Positions 22,216 to 35,100 of a stretch of 64,000 bases of DNA are shown in pieces. The notes under the pieces are model-generated. The model was not told where the DNA came from, did no database searches, and was given only the letters and a program-made list of their open reading frames with translations. Source of the stretch: Uranotaenia lowii (Eukaryota; Arthropoda; Insecta; Diptera; Culicidae); contig NC_073691.1 in the NCBI RefSeq assembly GCF_029784155.1, positions 24,349,639 to 24,413,638 on the forward strand, in the 5' to 3' direction. How positions within the stretch are numbered: position 1 is the stretch's first letter; the number at the start of each line of letters is the position of its first letter. The position numbers and the translations under genes were made by a program.

Positions 22216-23149
22216 ATGGATCCTAAAATCGACACACTGGAAATCATCCATGCCAATCGGAGGCAGTACTTGAAGAATGCAGTCGTTTCCAAAGAAATTG
22301 TTACCAGTTTCATTGAAGGTTTTACTGTAAGTATTTTGACTAGCCTTTTTCAACTTTCTTAATAGCTACGATTTCTTCTCCTTTTAGAATCTCCCGTCAT
22401 CAGACTACTACCTTACCCAGAACGGGAAACGGATATGCCTGGAAGTCATCGACAATATCGAAGCACGCCTCGGACCAGTCCATGTTCAGGAGCGACTGCT
22501 CGGTGGCAAGGGAGGTTTCGGTTCCATGCTCCGAGCCATCGGAGCTCAGATCGAAAAAACCACCAATCGGGAGGCCTGTCGGGATCTGAGTGGACGCCGT
22601 TTGAGGGACATTAATGAAGAGAAGCGTCTAAAAGCGTATCTGGACAAGCAACAGAATGCCCCGGAAGATGAGCGAGCCAAGCTTCAGAAAAAAATCGACA
22701 AGCTGCTGGCCAAACCGAAGCACGAATTCCACGACGAAGAGTACAATCAGGCAAGGAGCGATTTGACTCAGAATCTGGGCGAAGCCGTTGAGGAAGGTTT
22801 TCGGAAGGCGGCGGAAGCCGAGAAAGCTGCTGGGGAAGCTGCCAAGCGGAAGGCCGAGGAACTGTCCGGGAAAGATAAGGGCTCTAAGAAGCTGAAGAAG
22901 AAACAAACCAAGGGAGCCCTCTGGCTTGGAAGCGATGATTTGGGCTCCTCGAGCGATTCCGAATCCGATGGAAGCTCGGATTCGGCTTGCTCGTCCAGTG
23001 AGGGATCGAGCTCGGCTGGGCCTTCTTCGGGGTCGTCAGACAAGTCGGCCAAGCAAACCGTTACGTCCGATGAAGAAAAAGGTAAACCGGAAACGTGCAG
23101 TCCAGGAGCGGAAGATGACAAGAAAGAATCGTCGGAGGCTAAAGAATGA
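22216..23149 (+). CDS. SDE2: SDE2 homologue: ubiquitin-fold splicing and replication-stress factor (two exons)
   Basis: Exon 1 is 22216-22326, the intron is 22327-22387 (GTAAGT..TTTTAG, 61 bp, phase 0) and exon 2 is 22388-23149, giving 290 residues. The start ATG is in CATCATGG context and is the first in frame. Residues 1-77 form the ubiquitin-like part, ending ERLLGG at 72-77. K78 begins the conserved KGGFGSMLR, followed by IGAQIEKTTNREACRDLSGR and RLRDINEEKRL, the hallmark Sde2 domain. Residues ~130-205 are Lys/Glu-rich and probably coiled-coil. Residues ~205-290 are Ser/Asp/Glu-rich and probably disordered. In family members a deubiquitinase cleaves after GG, and the Lys-started product acts in the spliceosome; in human it also acts at PCNA-linked replication stress. 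Human SDE2 is about 450 residues with a C-terminal SAP-like domain that I do not see here. The gene is nuclear by function and stands alone between repeats. Confidence 0.93.
22327..22387 (+). other. SDE2: SDE2 intron, 61 bp
   Basis: Donor ACT|GTAAGT and acceptor CTTTTAG|AAT. It has a pyrimidine-rich 3' part and a possible branch-point sequence TTAAT at about 22360. Removing it joins the ..FIEGFT and NLPSSDYY.. codons in frame. Confidence 0.9.
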
Positions 23150-23303
23150 TAAGGTCCGATCTTTTTGTTGAAAAATTAAGGATAATTTAGGTTTTCATTA
23201 TTTTTTCAAAAACTTTAATTTTCTAAGTATACCAAGTATTTATCAATCTAATCTACTGGCATTTTAAGACGGTTTAATTTTAACTATCAGGAGAAAAGAT
23301 ATG

Positions 23304-23309
23304 AATAAA
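23304..23309 (+). terminator. Poly(A) signal for SDE2
   Basis: AATAAA lies 155 bases after the SDE2 stop codon, the first such hexamer in the plus-strand 3' flank. It implies a 3'UTR of roughly 170-190 nt. The cleavage site itself cannot be read. Confidence 0.6.
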
Positions 23310-24639
23310 ACTATGTCATAATCACTGCAAAAAAGGTGTTTTAAACGTGTAAAATAGTATGTTTTGAAAAGTTTTAAATTGCCCATTTCACAATCGAATT
23401 GCATATTGAGCACAGTTATTAAAAATATGTAGCAGTTTAGGAATCCAATACTAAATGTGATGAAAATCTTTTGAAACTCGAATCTCAATTCTTATCATTT
23501 GAAAAATACCTGTGGTTAGGAAAAGGGCATTAAAGGTTCAATCGAGATAAAGGTAATCAATTTGATTGCTGATTTGAATTTGGTGTCCAGGTGTACCACA
23601 AATGATTGCAATAAAAATCTACGTTGATCAGCGCGTGACTTGATTTGAAAAAGGATTGACAATCGATATCTCGAAAGTGCCCTACATCAGCTAATTTTCG
23701 TTTTCTTTCCCAACAAACAAGAGCACAAGTTCAAGCTATTTGTTTGCTCTTGGAAACAGTTTCTGGTAGTTTGAGCCGATTTTTCAACTGACCACGGCAC
23801 ACGTTCCTGCGCTTCAAGCAAATTTTGCACACGGTCCAAAATTATTTCGAATTTTAAGTCGCTTTGCACACGGTTCAATTGACATCGTGCGACAATGCAA
23901 TGGTCACTCGGAAGATAAGGAGAAGTATTTCTAGTATCTACCTATCAAACCAACCTTTGCCAGTTCAGTTCATAACGTTCTTATCAATCGAATTCGGTTG
24001 AAGTACGCTGTTTCTTCGACTGTTAGCTTATTGTGAGGAATGTATGGTGGTATTTTGTGTCTGATCGACCATACCAATCAAATTGGGCTAGGGATTGTTT
24101 TTTTTTCTTTTTAGACATCTACATATCGATGTTTATATTCAACGAACGAATTTGAAATAAAATTTCTCTTGTCTTTGGATTTTCTGAGGTCCAAGTTTTG
24201 ATAACTTGCGTACGAATGTTTAGTTTCGATTAAAACCAAACAGTGTTTTTTATTAGGCAAAGAATGATTTTATGACTAAACCCGTAAAAAAACTACAAGT
24301 AAACTGAATTTAAAAAGAAATTTGATCAAGCAACGGCCTCATTTTGAAAAACTCAATGTTATGATGCTGCCTACCGTTAGGCTCAATCTTTTACCGGAAA
24401 TGTTTCTCTAGTCGCCGGTAGGTGGCAGCACCTGATATACATGAAGGATTCATCAGGGTTGTATGGTGGAAATAAGAATGTGATGATTATTCAACAAAAA
24501 GAGGCATAACTTCGATCTGGGGAAGCTCCTAAATTTTAATTTAAGTCATTTCGAACATTTTTGAACTCTTTAAGAGCATCGTCAGCCGTACAAATCGTTT
24601 AAGATGAACTTTTTAATTTTATAGGAAAAGAGGTTACAT
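23310..24639. other. AT-rich intergenic stretch
   Basis: No gene recognised. Near 24365-24440 there are two partly complementary phrases (TGCTGCCTACCG and CGGTAGGTGGCAGC) that could be the ends of a short element, but no target duplication was confirmed. Confidence 0.4.
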
Positions 24640-24930
24640 GAATTGGGGAAAGTCAAAAAAAATGTGGAAACCAAATTACAAAAACAAAATTGTAAAACGT
24701 CGGAATCTGTTGTAATTTCGAAAAAAAATTGGAAGTTGTAATGGTTGAAGAAATCGAAAAAAAAATTAATAATAGGTCGGTATTACCAAAAATAACGAAA
24801 ATGCACTTAGAAGTACAGAATATAAACAAAAAAAAAATAACAAAAAATTCAAAAAAAAATAAAAAACAAGCTAACATGACACGAATGATAAAAACGATAA
24901 AAATAAAATTACCAAATGGCAAACATTTTA
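24640..24930. repeat. A-rich degenerate arm next to the first nonamer array
   Basis: Plus strand is A-rich with 'caaaaaaaaaataacaaaaaattc', 'acatgacacgaatgataaaaacg' phrases, then switches to the T-rich nonamer array within about 20 bases around 24920-24940. The arrangement is head-to-head, as at 20690-21320. Confidence 0.5.
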
Positions 24931-26872
24931 GTTATTTTTGTAATTTTTGTATTTTTTGTAATTTTTGTAATTTTTGTAATTTTTGTAATTTTTGTCATTT
25001 TTGTCATTTTTGTCATTTTTGTCATTTTTGTAATTTTTGTCATTTTTGTCATTTTTGTAATTTTTGTAATTTTTGTAATTTTTGTAATTTTTGTAATTTT
25101 TGTAATTTTTGTAATTTTTGTCATTTTTGTCATTTTTGTCATTTTTGTCATTTTTGTCATTTTTGTCATTTTTGTCATTTTTGTCATTTTTGTCATTTTT
25201 GTCATTTTTGTCATTTTTGTCATTTTTGTCATTTTTGTCATTTTTGTCATTTTTGTCATTTTTGTCATTTTTGTCATTTTTGTCATTTTTGTCATTTTTG
25301 TCATTTTTGTCATTTTTGTCATTTTTGTCATTTTTGTCATTTTTGTCATTTTTGTCATTTTTGTCATTTTTGTCATTTTTGTCATTTTTGTCATTTTTGT
25401 CATTTTTGTCATTTTTGTCATTTTTGTCATTTTTGTCATTTTTGTCATTTTTGTCATTTTTGTCATTTTTGTCATTTTTGTCATTTTTGTCATTTTTGTC
25501 ATTTTTGTCATTTTTGTCATTTTTGTCATTTTTGTCATTTTTGTCATTTTTGTCATTTTTGTCATTTTTGTCATTTTTGTCATTTTTGTCATTTTTGTCA
25601 TTTTTGTCATTTTTGTCATTTTTGTCATTTTTGTCATTTTTGTCATTTTTGTCATTTTTGTCATTTTTGTCATTTTTGTCATTTTTGTCATTTTTGTCAT
25701 TTTTGTCATTTTTGTCATTTTTGTCATTTTTGTCATTTTTGTCATTTTTGTCATTTTTGTCATTTTTGTCATTTTTGTCATTTTTGTCATTTTTGTCATT
25801 TTTGTCATTTTTGTCATTTTTGTCATTTTTGTCATTTTTGTCATTTTTGTCATTTTTGTCATTTTTGTAATTTTTGTAATTTTTGTAATTTTTGTAATTT
25901 TTGTCATTTTTGTCATTTTTGTCATTTTTGTCATTTTTGTCATTTTTGTCATTTTTGTCATTTTTGTCATTTTTGTCATTTTTGTCATTTTTGTCATTTT
26001 TGTCATTTTTGTCATTTTTGTCATTTTTGTCATTTTTGTCATTTTTGTCATTTTTGTCATTTTTGTCATTTTTGTCATTTTTGTCATTTTTGTCATTTTT
26101 GTCATTTTTGTCATTTTTGTCATTTTTGTCATTTTTGTCATTTTTGTCATTTTTGTCATTTTTGTCATTTTTGTCATTTTTGTCATTTTTGTCATTTTTG
26201 TCATTTTTGTCATTTTTGTCATTTTTGTCATTTTTGTCATTTTTGTCATTTTTGTCATTTTTGTCATTTTTGTCATTTTTGTCATTTTTGTCATTTTTGT
26301 CATTTTTGTCATTTTTGTCATTTTTGTCATTTTTGTCATTTTTGTCATTTTTGTCATTTTTGTCATTTTTGTCATTTTTGTCATTTTTGTCATTTTTGTC
26401 ATTTTTGTCATTTTTGTCATTTTTGTCATTTTTGTCATTTTTGTCATTTTTGTCATTTTTGTCATTTTTGTCATTTTTGTCATTTTTGTCATTTTTGTCA
26501 TTTTTGTCATTTTTGTCATTTTTGTCATTTTTGTCATTTTTGTCATTTTTGTCATTTTTGTCATTTTTGTCATTTTTGTCATTTTTGTCATTTTTGTCAT
26601 TTTTGTCATTTTTGTCATTTTTGTCATTTTTGTCATTTTTGTCATTTTTGTCATTTTTGTCATTTTTGTCATTTTTGTCATTTTTGTCATTTTTGTCATT
26701 TTTGTCATTTTTGTCGTTTTTGTCGTTTTTGTCATTTTTGTCATTTTTGTCATTTTTGTCATTTTTGTCATTTTTGTCATTTTTGTCATTTTTGTCAGTT
26801 TTGTCATTTTTGTCATTTTTGTCATTTTTGTCATTTTTGTCATTTTTGTCATTTTTGTCATTTTTGTCATTT
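24931..26872 (+). repeat. Nonamer satellite array 1, (TTTTTGTCA)n
   Basis: About 215 copies of TTTTTGTCA up to the gap. TTTTTGTAA variants cluster at the left edge (24931-25120) and in a block of four at 25865-25900. Other variants (TTTTTGTCG twice at about 26712-26730, one GTCAGTTTT near 26795) are near the right. Most of the interior is perfect. Because the 9-bp unit contains no stop in several frames, ORFs of 250-905 codons arise on both strands. They encode only three-residue repeats (HFC, VIF, SFL, MTK) and are not genes. Confidence 0.97.
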
Positions 26873-27372
26873 NNNNNNNNNNNNNNNNNNNNNNNNNNNN
26901 NNNNNNNNNNNNNNNNNNNNNNNNNNNNNNNNNNNNNNNNNNNNNNNNNNNNNNNNNNNNNNNNNNNNNNNNNNNNNNNNNNNNNNNNNNNNNNNNNNNN
27001 NNNNNNNNNNNNNNNNNNNNNNNNNNNNNNNNNNNNNNNNNNNNNNNNNNNNNNNNNNNNNNNNNNNNNNNNNNNNNNNNNNNNNNNNNNNNNNNNNNNN
27101 NNNNNNNNNNNNNNNNNNNNNNNNNNNNNNNNNNNNNNNNNNNNNNNNNNNNNNNNNNNNNNNNNNNNNNNNNNNNNNNNNNNNNNNNNNNNNNNNNNNN
27201 NNNNNNNNNNNNNNNNNNNNNNNNNNNNNNNNNNNNNNNNNNNNNNNNNNNNNNNNNNNNNNNNNNNNNNNNNNNNNNNNNNNNNNNNNNNNNNNNNNNN
27301 NNNNNNNNNNNNNNNNNNNNNNNNNNNNNNNNNNNNNNNNNNNNNNNNNNNNNNNNNNNNNNNNNNNNNNNN
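26873..27372. other. Assembly gap, 500 N
   Basis: Exactly 500 N characters following array 1. A round number usually marks a gap of unknown size, so the true array length and right boundary are not known. Confidence 0.98.
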
Positions 27373-27884
27373 TTCTCACAGTAAAAGATTTGATTTCTCA
27401 AATTGTTGCTGAGCTTAGCTTGTTTGACTACTCATATTCACCTTAAATCATTAAGCCCGAAAGTCTTCAACACTACCACAATTTTCTCATGGTTTTAATA
27501 AAAAATATAATACTATATTGTGCCAAATCATTTAATGCAATTCAAATTTCATGGTCGCTGGCGTGGCTAAGTAGAACGAGTTCCAATGCACAGTGGTCCG
27601 AAATGGCTAACTGTGGATTTTTTTTCTTAGCGCCTCTGTTTTTCATTTTATTACTTGAGTCTCTTCAAAACATGCTTCATAACTAGAAAGCATCAAAAGT
27701 TAGTCAAAGTTCACTATAAAAAAAAGAAAATTATAACTTTTTTATTTCAATAGATAGAGCTTTACTTTGCACTAAAAAGTTGTAAAGTATTGCTTTTTGC
27801 AACTTATTGCAACTTTAAGTTTAATTTTTTCTCAACTTCATGAGCGTTTATTGCAAAAACGTGCGGGTGGATTTTTAAAACTGA
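27373..27884. other. Non-coding stretch between gap and Helitron
   Basis: No trace of the nonamer on this side of the gap. No gene or RNA seen. Confidence 0.4.
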
Positions 27885-27912
27885 TCTATCTATATATATA
27901 TAAAAATGAATT

Positions 27913-27957
<45 letters not shown>

Positions 27958-29440
27958 TCCCTATAGATTCGAAAACTACTGGACCGATTTGCGTGAAACT
28001 TGGCAGATGGGGTATTGGAGGCCGGGGAAGGTTCCTATAATGGTTTGGGACCCCTCCCTATCCCTGGAAGGGGTGAGGGGGTCTCTCAAATAAATGTAAT
28101 AAGTTTTCATAACTCGAGAACTGATCATGCAAATAGAACCAAATTTGACATGGGAGTGTATTTCGGGACGATGAATGTTTCTATGATTGTTTGGTACCCC
28201 TCCCTCCTTCCAATGGGGAATTAGGAAGCGGAGAGGGGGGCTTCAATACTAATTTTCGCACAATTCGAGAAACAATCAAGCAAACGGAACCAAATTTGGC
28301 ATGTGTCCCTCTTTCCAGTGTTGAGATAGAGAAGAGGGACTGACCTCCCATACAATTTTTTGCAAAATTCGAGAAATATTCAAGAAAATGGAACCAAATT
28401 TTACATGGGTGGTTATTTAGGTACGAGAAAAGTGATTATTTGGGACTCAGCTCTCTTCGATTGGGGAGATACAAAGGGGGGAGGGGGTCTTCCACATAAT
28501 TTAATGCATTATTCGATAACTCATCATGCAAATGAATCAAAATTTCGCATTGGAAGGTATAAGGTTACGAGTCAAGTTTCTACGATGTTTGAGATCCATC
28601 TGTCCTTTCACTGGGAAGAGGAGTCTCCCTTTTATGCATTTCTCGAGAACTAATCAAATAAATAAACCAAATTTATCATGGAAGTATATTCGAGTACGAG
28701 AAATGTTTTTTTTATACTTCGAGACCCTTCTCTCTCTCCAACGGGAAGAGAGGAAGGAGGAGGGATGTTGTCGTACAATATTTTTGGATCACTCGAGAAC
28801 TTATTTTTTTAAATAATTTAGAAGATGGTATTTGAGTAGAATTTTTTTCTATGATTGTTTAAGGTTTCTTCCTACTTTCACTGATTCGGTAGGAAAGGGG
28901 GAGGGGAGCTCCCATGCAATTTTTTAATAACTCGAGTGTTAATCTAGCAGATGGTAACAAATTGGGAAAAGTATTTCAATTTTCAATACAATAAATATTT
29001 CTTGTTTGTTTTGATAAACTCAAGAGCTTATCAAATAAATTTAACCAAATTGTATAGGGGAGAGTATTAGGGTACGAGAAATGATTCTATGGTTATTAAA
29101 AAAAAAGAGACTTGAGAACTTTCTTTGTTGGATACAAATGGAACCAAATTTGAAAAAAAAAGTATTCGAGTACGAAAAATGTTTGTATTTTTTTATATGA
29201 GAGATTCCATACAGTACAGGGCCGGGAATGGGGAAGGTTTTGTCGCATAGTTTTTAAAACTTTTCATGCTAAAGAAACTATATTTTACATGAGAGCTGGT
29301 TGGTTTTTATGATTCAAGACTTTTCCTTCTTCCAGAGGAGAAACGGGAAGAAGAAAAGTGAGTATAGCTCGAAATCTGATCAAGCAAATGGAGCCATATT
29401 TAGTTCATAAATATTGTTTTTTTTTTCTTGATTTGTGACG
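27885..29440 (+). mobile_element. Helitron-like element, 5' end with internal ~140-bp repeats
   Basis: The start has the insect Helitron form: A before TC, then TCTATCTATATATATATAAA and a CTGT run (a start at 27889 is also possible). TTCCCTATAGATTCGAAAAC follows. From 28113 there are about ten degenerate units marked by 'ctcgagaact.atca.gcaaat.gaacc', spaced ~90-250 bp (28113, 28261, 28366, 28510, 28640, 28791, 28930, 29018, 29109, 29365). No CTAG 3' end was found, so it is 3'-truncated or merges into other DNA. ORFs within are repeat-derived. Confidence 0.7.
27914..27957 (+). repeat. (CTGT)n microsatellite in the Helitron 5' end
   Basis: Eleven CTGT units in a row, part of the Helitron terminal region rather than an independent feature. 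The minus-strand Helitron fragment at 1541-1978 has a shorter version. Confidence 0.95.
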
Positions 29441-32103
29441 AGAGTTTTTGTTCTATAAATAGATAAATATTAATGCTTATTCCCATATCGTGAAATATAG
29501 TTTGCTCTCTTCAACCGGAAGTCAACGACTGTTGCTTCTTCCTTTGACAAAACTGGGAGTTCGTCGCCGCTGTCAACACGATGACAATTTCTCTGAATCC
29601 CATTTTATTGCTTAAATCGAAACGATGATACCCTGTGATCGTACGAAACCGGTTCAAATTTAGCGGAGGGATAAAAGATTCGCGGGAAAAGGATTGAAGC
29701 AAAGGGTGCTTCTTTGCTGCCTGCTGCTGGACGATTTCGGCTGACACGTTTCGGCAACTTCCGGTAAGCGTGTCGCAGCACCGGATGTTTTTGAAAATTA
29801 ATAAAAATCCCCGACAGTCGCTGTCGCTTAAATCTTGCGAATGTCAATTTTAGTGAGATAAATTTTTATTCCAATTTTAAGTTTTAGAATTCCATAGTAT
29901 AAAAAAAAATTTGTGGGATATAAATAAGAATTTATACGACTGTTGGATTGCAATCTGGAAAAAGGCAGTTCTGTTCTATTTTTTTTATTTTTTTTTGCAC
30001 ATTTTTAAAAAATTGAGGGATTAGTCGGTACCGCATCGTTTGTGATGTTGCTGACATTTGTACTCGGTATTGTACCGCTTTTTGTTACTGTGGCTATTAA
30101 ACACATTTTTTTTTCTCTCTCGTTATCCCAGAGGATCATGAACATACTTTTCTGAGGTTATTTTTCCTTTGCCCGGACGGAATGCCGACGATCAGATTGC
30201 GTTGATACCCGAGAGTTATGTGTTATGTTGATACATGCCCGGAGTTCAGCAAAAAAAAAACTCCAACCGGAGAAAGACATATGTGGGAATCCACCGCTGG
30301 TGACATTTTACCGCAGCAGACGACGAATGGCGGAGCATTATTTATTGTAGCAGGCAGCAAAACAGAGATTGTTTTTCCCGGATTTATCCTCGGGTCGGGC
30401 TTCTTTCGAAGGCGAATGAGGGACAAAAAATGTTATTTTAAATCCAAGATCATAGCAATCGGTGCCGCCGCGCTCGGTGAAGGAAAATAAAAATTAGCCA
30501 GAAGGTGAAGCAGGCGCGCAAGTTCAATCATCGTACAATGAAAGGGGATGATTACTAGATTGAGTTTTGTAATGGATGTTTTTTTTTTGTTCAATTCAGA
30601 AAGCCCGTCAAAATATGTCATCGCCTACCACTCGGAGCTAAATTTTATAGAATAGAGAAAAAAAACACACAGTGACAAATGACTATACTATTCACCGCAT
30701 CAGAGTGATGATTTATGTTTTGCCCTACGTTTGGACAAACTTTTTCCTCCGATTCTCAATTATTTCGGTGAACCCCATTTGAAAAACGGCTCCGCGACTG
30801 AAAGTTATCTCATTGGAATGTTAATAGAATGGGAATATTTTCCATGCATAATTTGGTGCCAGGATGATGAAATTGACTGTCAAAATTCAAATGAAGTAAT
30901 AAATGATGGCATTAATTTCTAGACGTTTTAAGCTGGAAGTTTTTCGAAGCTTCTAAAACAAACATATGTCTAACTATTGCTAAAACTTAATAAGAATCCA
31001 CCTTATTTTCTTTGCTGACATTCACATTTACAGTTTTCGAGTGATTAATCACAGTTACATTTCATGATCAAAAAATACTATACATTTATGTAAATTATGT
31101 CCGACGTTTCGGACTTTTTTTTATTGACTATCTTCAATCATTATTTTATATTGATTTTTAATAAGGTTCATTATTTTAGAAATTTGGAATTAAAATCAGT
31201 CGAGTCAAGAGGAATATCGTCTCAAAATTTAAAGCTAGAATTTGGGATCTCAAAAATTTAAGCTGGAATCAAAATTCAAATCAAGTGTTTCGAGACAAAC
31301 GTCAGTCAAGAGTAGGTTGACATATTCTTTCTTCTTATTATTACTAGTAAAACTACTCAAAAGACGCATTCGAAACAGATGGAACCATGGTCCAAATTCA
31401 AGGAACACTCCGACCCAACCAAAAATCCTTTTTCCGTAACAACGAAGCCGACTGGCCGACCAGGGACATGGAAATAGGACACGTTCCCACACGTCATACA
31501 TCATCATGTCATCTGGTTTGTTATTCATAGTTACATATTCCGGAGTCTCCGAAAGTCGCTAAAGGGCCCTCGTGGATGTCAACTAGATTCTTCCTCGTAA
31601 ATATCATAGCAAACCATGTTTGGCTACGTTCAGTAAAACACAACATCTGAGACTGGTTGTAGGCGGCATTTTCGGCTTTTGTTAAATGGATACTCGATCA
31701 TTTGTTTTTCATTTAAATAATGTGCTTCAAGCGGAATCGAAGTAAGCCGATGGTGGTGACAGAAGGAAAGAAGAAAAAATGTGAGTCCATAGAAATGGTT
31801 TTGTTTTTCTCGGCTTTTCACTAGGACTTCCTCACATGGCGCATCATAGCATTTCTTTTGTGGCTGAATTTTTTTTGCTTCTAGCTTTTTTTTTGCTGTT
31901 TTTCGTTTCCCTTCGGTTTGCTCGGGCGTATCATAAATAAATGTCAACTATGTATGTCACCGAAGGTTGGGTCCCGCGAGGTTCGAGCCACATAAGTTTG
32001 AATCTCGAGATAACGATGAATTCTTTTTTATGAAGCAGTCTATTTGAATAATATTTTTATAGTAGCACATTCTCAAAATGAAAGTTATTTTGAATATTAA
32101 AAC
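29441..32103. other. Intergenic stretch between Helitron and array 2
   Basis: Mixed composition, with GC-richer patches near 29.5-29.8, 30.2-30.5 and 31.4-31.95 kb, but no ORF shows convincing coding character and no splice-framed exon was found. A hairpin GTCCGACGTTTCGGAC with a following T-run lies at 31099-31122. Confidence 0.4.
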
Positions 32104-35100
32104 ATCACAAAAATGACAAAAATGACAAAAATGACAAAAATGACAAAAATGACAAAAATGACAAAAATGACAAAAATGACAAAAATGACAAAAATGACAA
32201 AAATGACAAAAATGACAAAAATGACAAAAATGACAAAAATGACAAAAATGACAAAAATGACAAAAATGACAAAAATGACAAAAATGACAAAAATGACAAA
32301 AATGACAAAAATGACAAAAATGACAAAAATGACAAAAATGACAAAAATGACAAAAATGACAAAAATGACAAAAATGACAAAAATGACAAAAATGACAAAA
32401 ATGACAAAAATGACAAAAATGACAAAAATGACAAAAATGACAAAAATGACAAAAATGACAAAAATGACAAAAATGACAAAAATGACAAAAATGACAAAAA
32501 TGACAAAAATGACAAAAATGACAAAAATGACAAAAATGACAAAAATGACAAAAATGACAAAAATGACAAAAATGACAAAAATGACAAAAATGACAAAAAT
32601 GACAAAAATGACAAAAATGACAAAAATGACAAAAATGACAAAAATGACAAAAATGACAAAAATGACAAAAATGACAAAAATGACAAAAATGACAAAAATG
32701 ACAAAAATGACAAAAATGACAAAAATGACAAAAATGACAAAAATGACAAAAATGACAAAAATGACAAAAATGACAAAAATGACAAAAATGACAAAAATGA
32801 CAAAAATGACAAAAATGACAAAAATGACAAAAATGACAAAAATGACAAAAATGACAAAAATGACAAAAATGACAAAAATGACAAAAATGACAAAAATGAC
32901 AAAAATGACAAAAATGACAAAAATGACAAAAATGACAAAAATGACAAAAATGACAAAAATGACAAAAATGACAAAAATGACAAAAATGACAAAAATGACA
33001 AAAATGACAAAAATGACAAAAATGACAAAAATGACAAAAATGACAAAAATGACAAAAATGACAAAAATGACAAAAATGACAAAAATGACAAAAATGACAA
33101 AAATGACAAAAATGACAAAAATGACAAAAATGACAAAAATGACAAAAATGACAAAAATGACAAAAATGACAAAAATGACAAAAATGACAAAAATGACAAA
33201 AATGACAAAAATGACAAAAATGACAAAAATGACAAAAATGACAAAAATGACAAAAATGACAAAAATGACAAAAATGACAAAAATGACAAAAATGACAAAA
33301 ATGACAAAAATGACAAAAATGACAAAAATGACAAAAATGACAAAAATGACAAAAATGACAAAAATGACAAAAATGACAAAAATGACAAAAATGACAAAAA
33401 TGACAAAAATGACAAAAATGACAAAAATGACAAAAATGACAAAAATGACAAAAATGACAAAAATGACAAAAATGACAAAAATGACAAAAATGACAAAAAT
33501 GACAAAAATGACAAAAATGACAAAAATGACAAAAATGACAAAAATGACAAAAATGACAAAAATGACAAAAATGACAAAAATGACAAAAATGACAAAAATG
33601 ACAAAAATGACAAAAATGACAAAAATGACAAAAATGACAAAAATGACAAAAATGACAAAAATGACAAAAATGACAAAAATGACAAAAATGACAAAAATGA
33701 CAAAAATGACAAAAATGACAAAAATGACAAAAATGACAAAAATGACAAAAATGACAAAAATGACAAAAATGACAAAAATGACAAAAATGACAAAAATGAC
33801 AAAAATGACAAAAATGACAAAAATGACAAAAATGACAAAAATGACAAAAATGACAAAAATGACAAAAATGACAAAAATGACAAAAATGACAAAAATGACA
33901 AAAATGACAAAAATGACAAAAATGACAAAAATGACAAAAATGACAAAAATGACAAAAATGACAAAAATGACAAAAATGACAAAAATGACAAAAATGACAA
34001 AAATGACAAAAATGACAAAAATGACAAAAATGACAAAAATGACAAAAATGACAAAAATGACAAAAATGACAAAAATGACAAAAATGACAAAAATGACAAA
34101 AATGACAAAAATGACAAAAATGACAAAAATGACAAAAATGACAAAAATGACAAAAATGACAAAAATGACAAAAATGACAAAAATGACAAAAATGACAAAA
34201 ATGACAAAAATGACAAAAATGACAAAAATGACAAAAATGACAAAAATGACAAAAATGACAAAAATGACAAAAATGACAAAAATGACAAAAATGACAAAAA
34301 TGACAAAAATGACAAAAATGACAAAAATGACAAAAATGACAAAAATGACAAAAATGACAAAAATGACAAAAATGACAAAAATGACAAAAATGACAAAAAT
34401 GACAAAAATGACAAAAATGACAAAAATGACAAAAATGACAAAAATGACAAAAATGACAAAAATGACAAAAATGACAAAAATGACAAAAATGACAAAAATG
34501 ACAAAAATGACAAAAATGACAAAAATGACAAAAATGACAAAAATGACAAAAATGACAAAAATGACAAAAATGACAAAAATGACAAAAATGACAAAAATGA
34601 CAAAAATGACAAAAATGACAAAAATGACAAAAATGACAAAAATGACAAAAATGACAAAAATGACAAAAATGACAAAAATGACAAAAATGACAAAAATGAC
34701 AAAAATGACAAAAATGACAAAAATGACAAAAATGACAAAAATGACAAAAATGACAAAAATGACAAAAATGACAAAAATGACAAAAATGACAAAAATGACA
34801 AAAATGACAAAAATGACAAAAATGACAAAAATGACAAAAATGACAAAAATGACAAAAATGACAAAAATGACAAAAATGACAAAAATGACAAAAATGACAA
34901 AAATGACAAAAATGACAAAAATGACAAAAATGACAAAAATGACAAAAATGACAAAAATGACAAAAATGACAAAAATGACAAAAATGACAAAAATGACAAA
35001 AATGACAAAAATGACAAAAATGACAAAAATGACAAAAATGACAAAAATGACAAAAATGACAAAAATGACAAAAATGACAAAAATGACAAAAATGACAAAA

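Noticed and set aside
24729..27446. Open frames of 822-905 codons on both strands
   Set aside because: They are the nonamer read in its frames (HFC, VIF and MTK repeats) and run through 500 N. A 9-bp unit without stops makes them inevitable.
29511..29847. Minus-strand ORFs near 29.5-29.8 kb
   Set aside because: Two overlapping frames with no conserved features; probably chance in a GC-richer patch.
31099..31122. GC-rich hairpin followed by T-run that looks like an intrinsic terminator
   Set aside because: The DNA is eukaryotic. The 6-bp stem with T-run is probably chance or repeat-derived.
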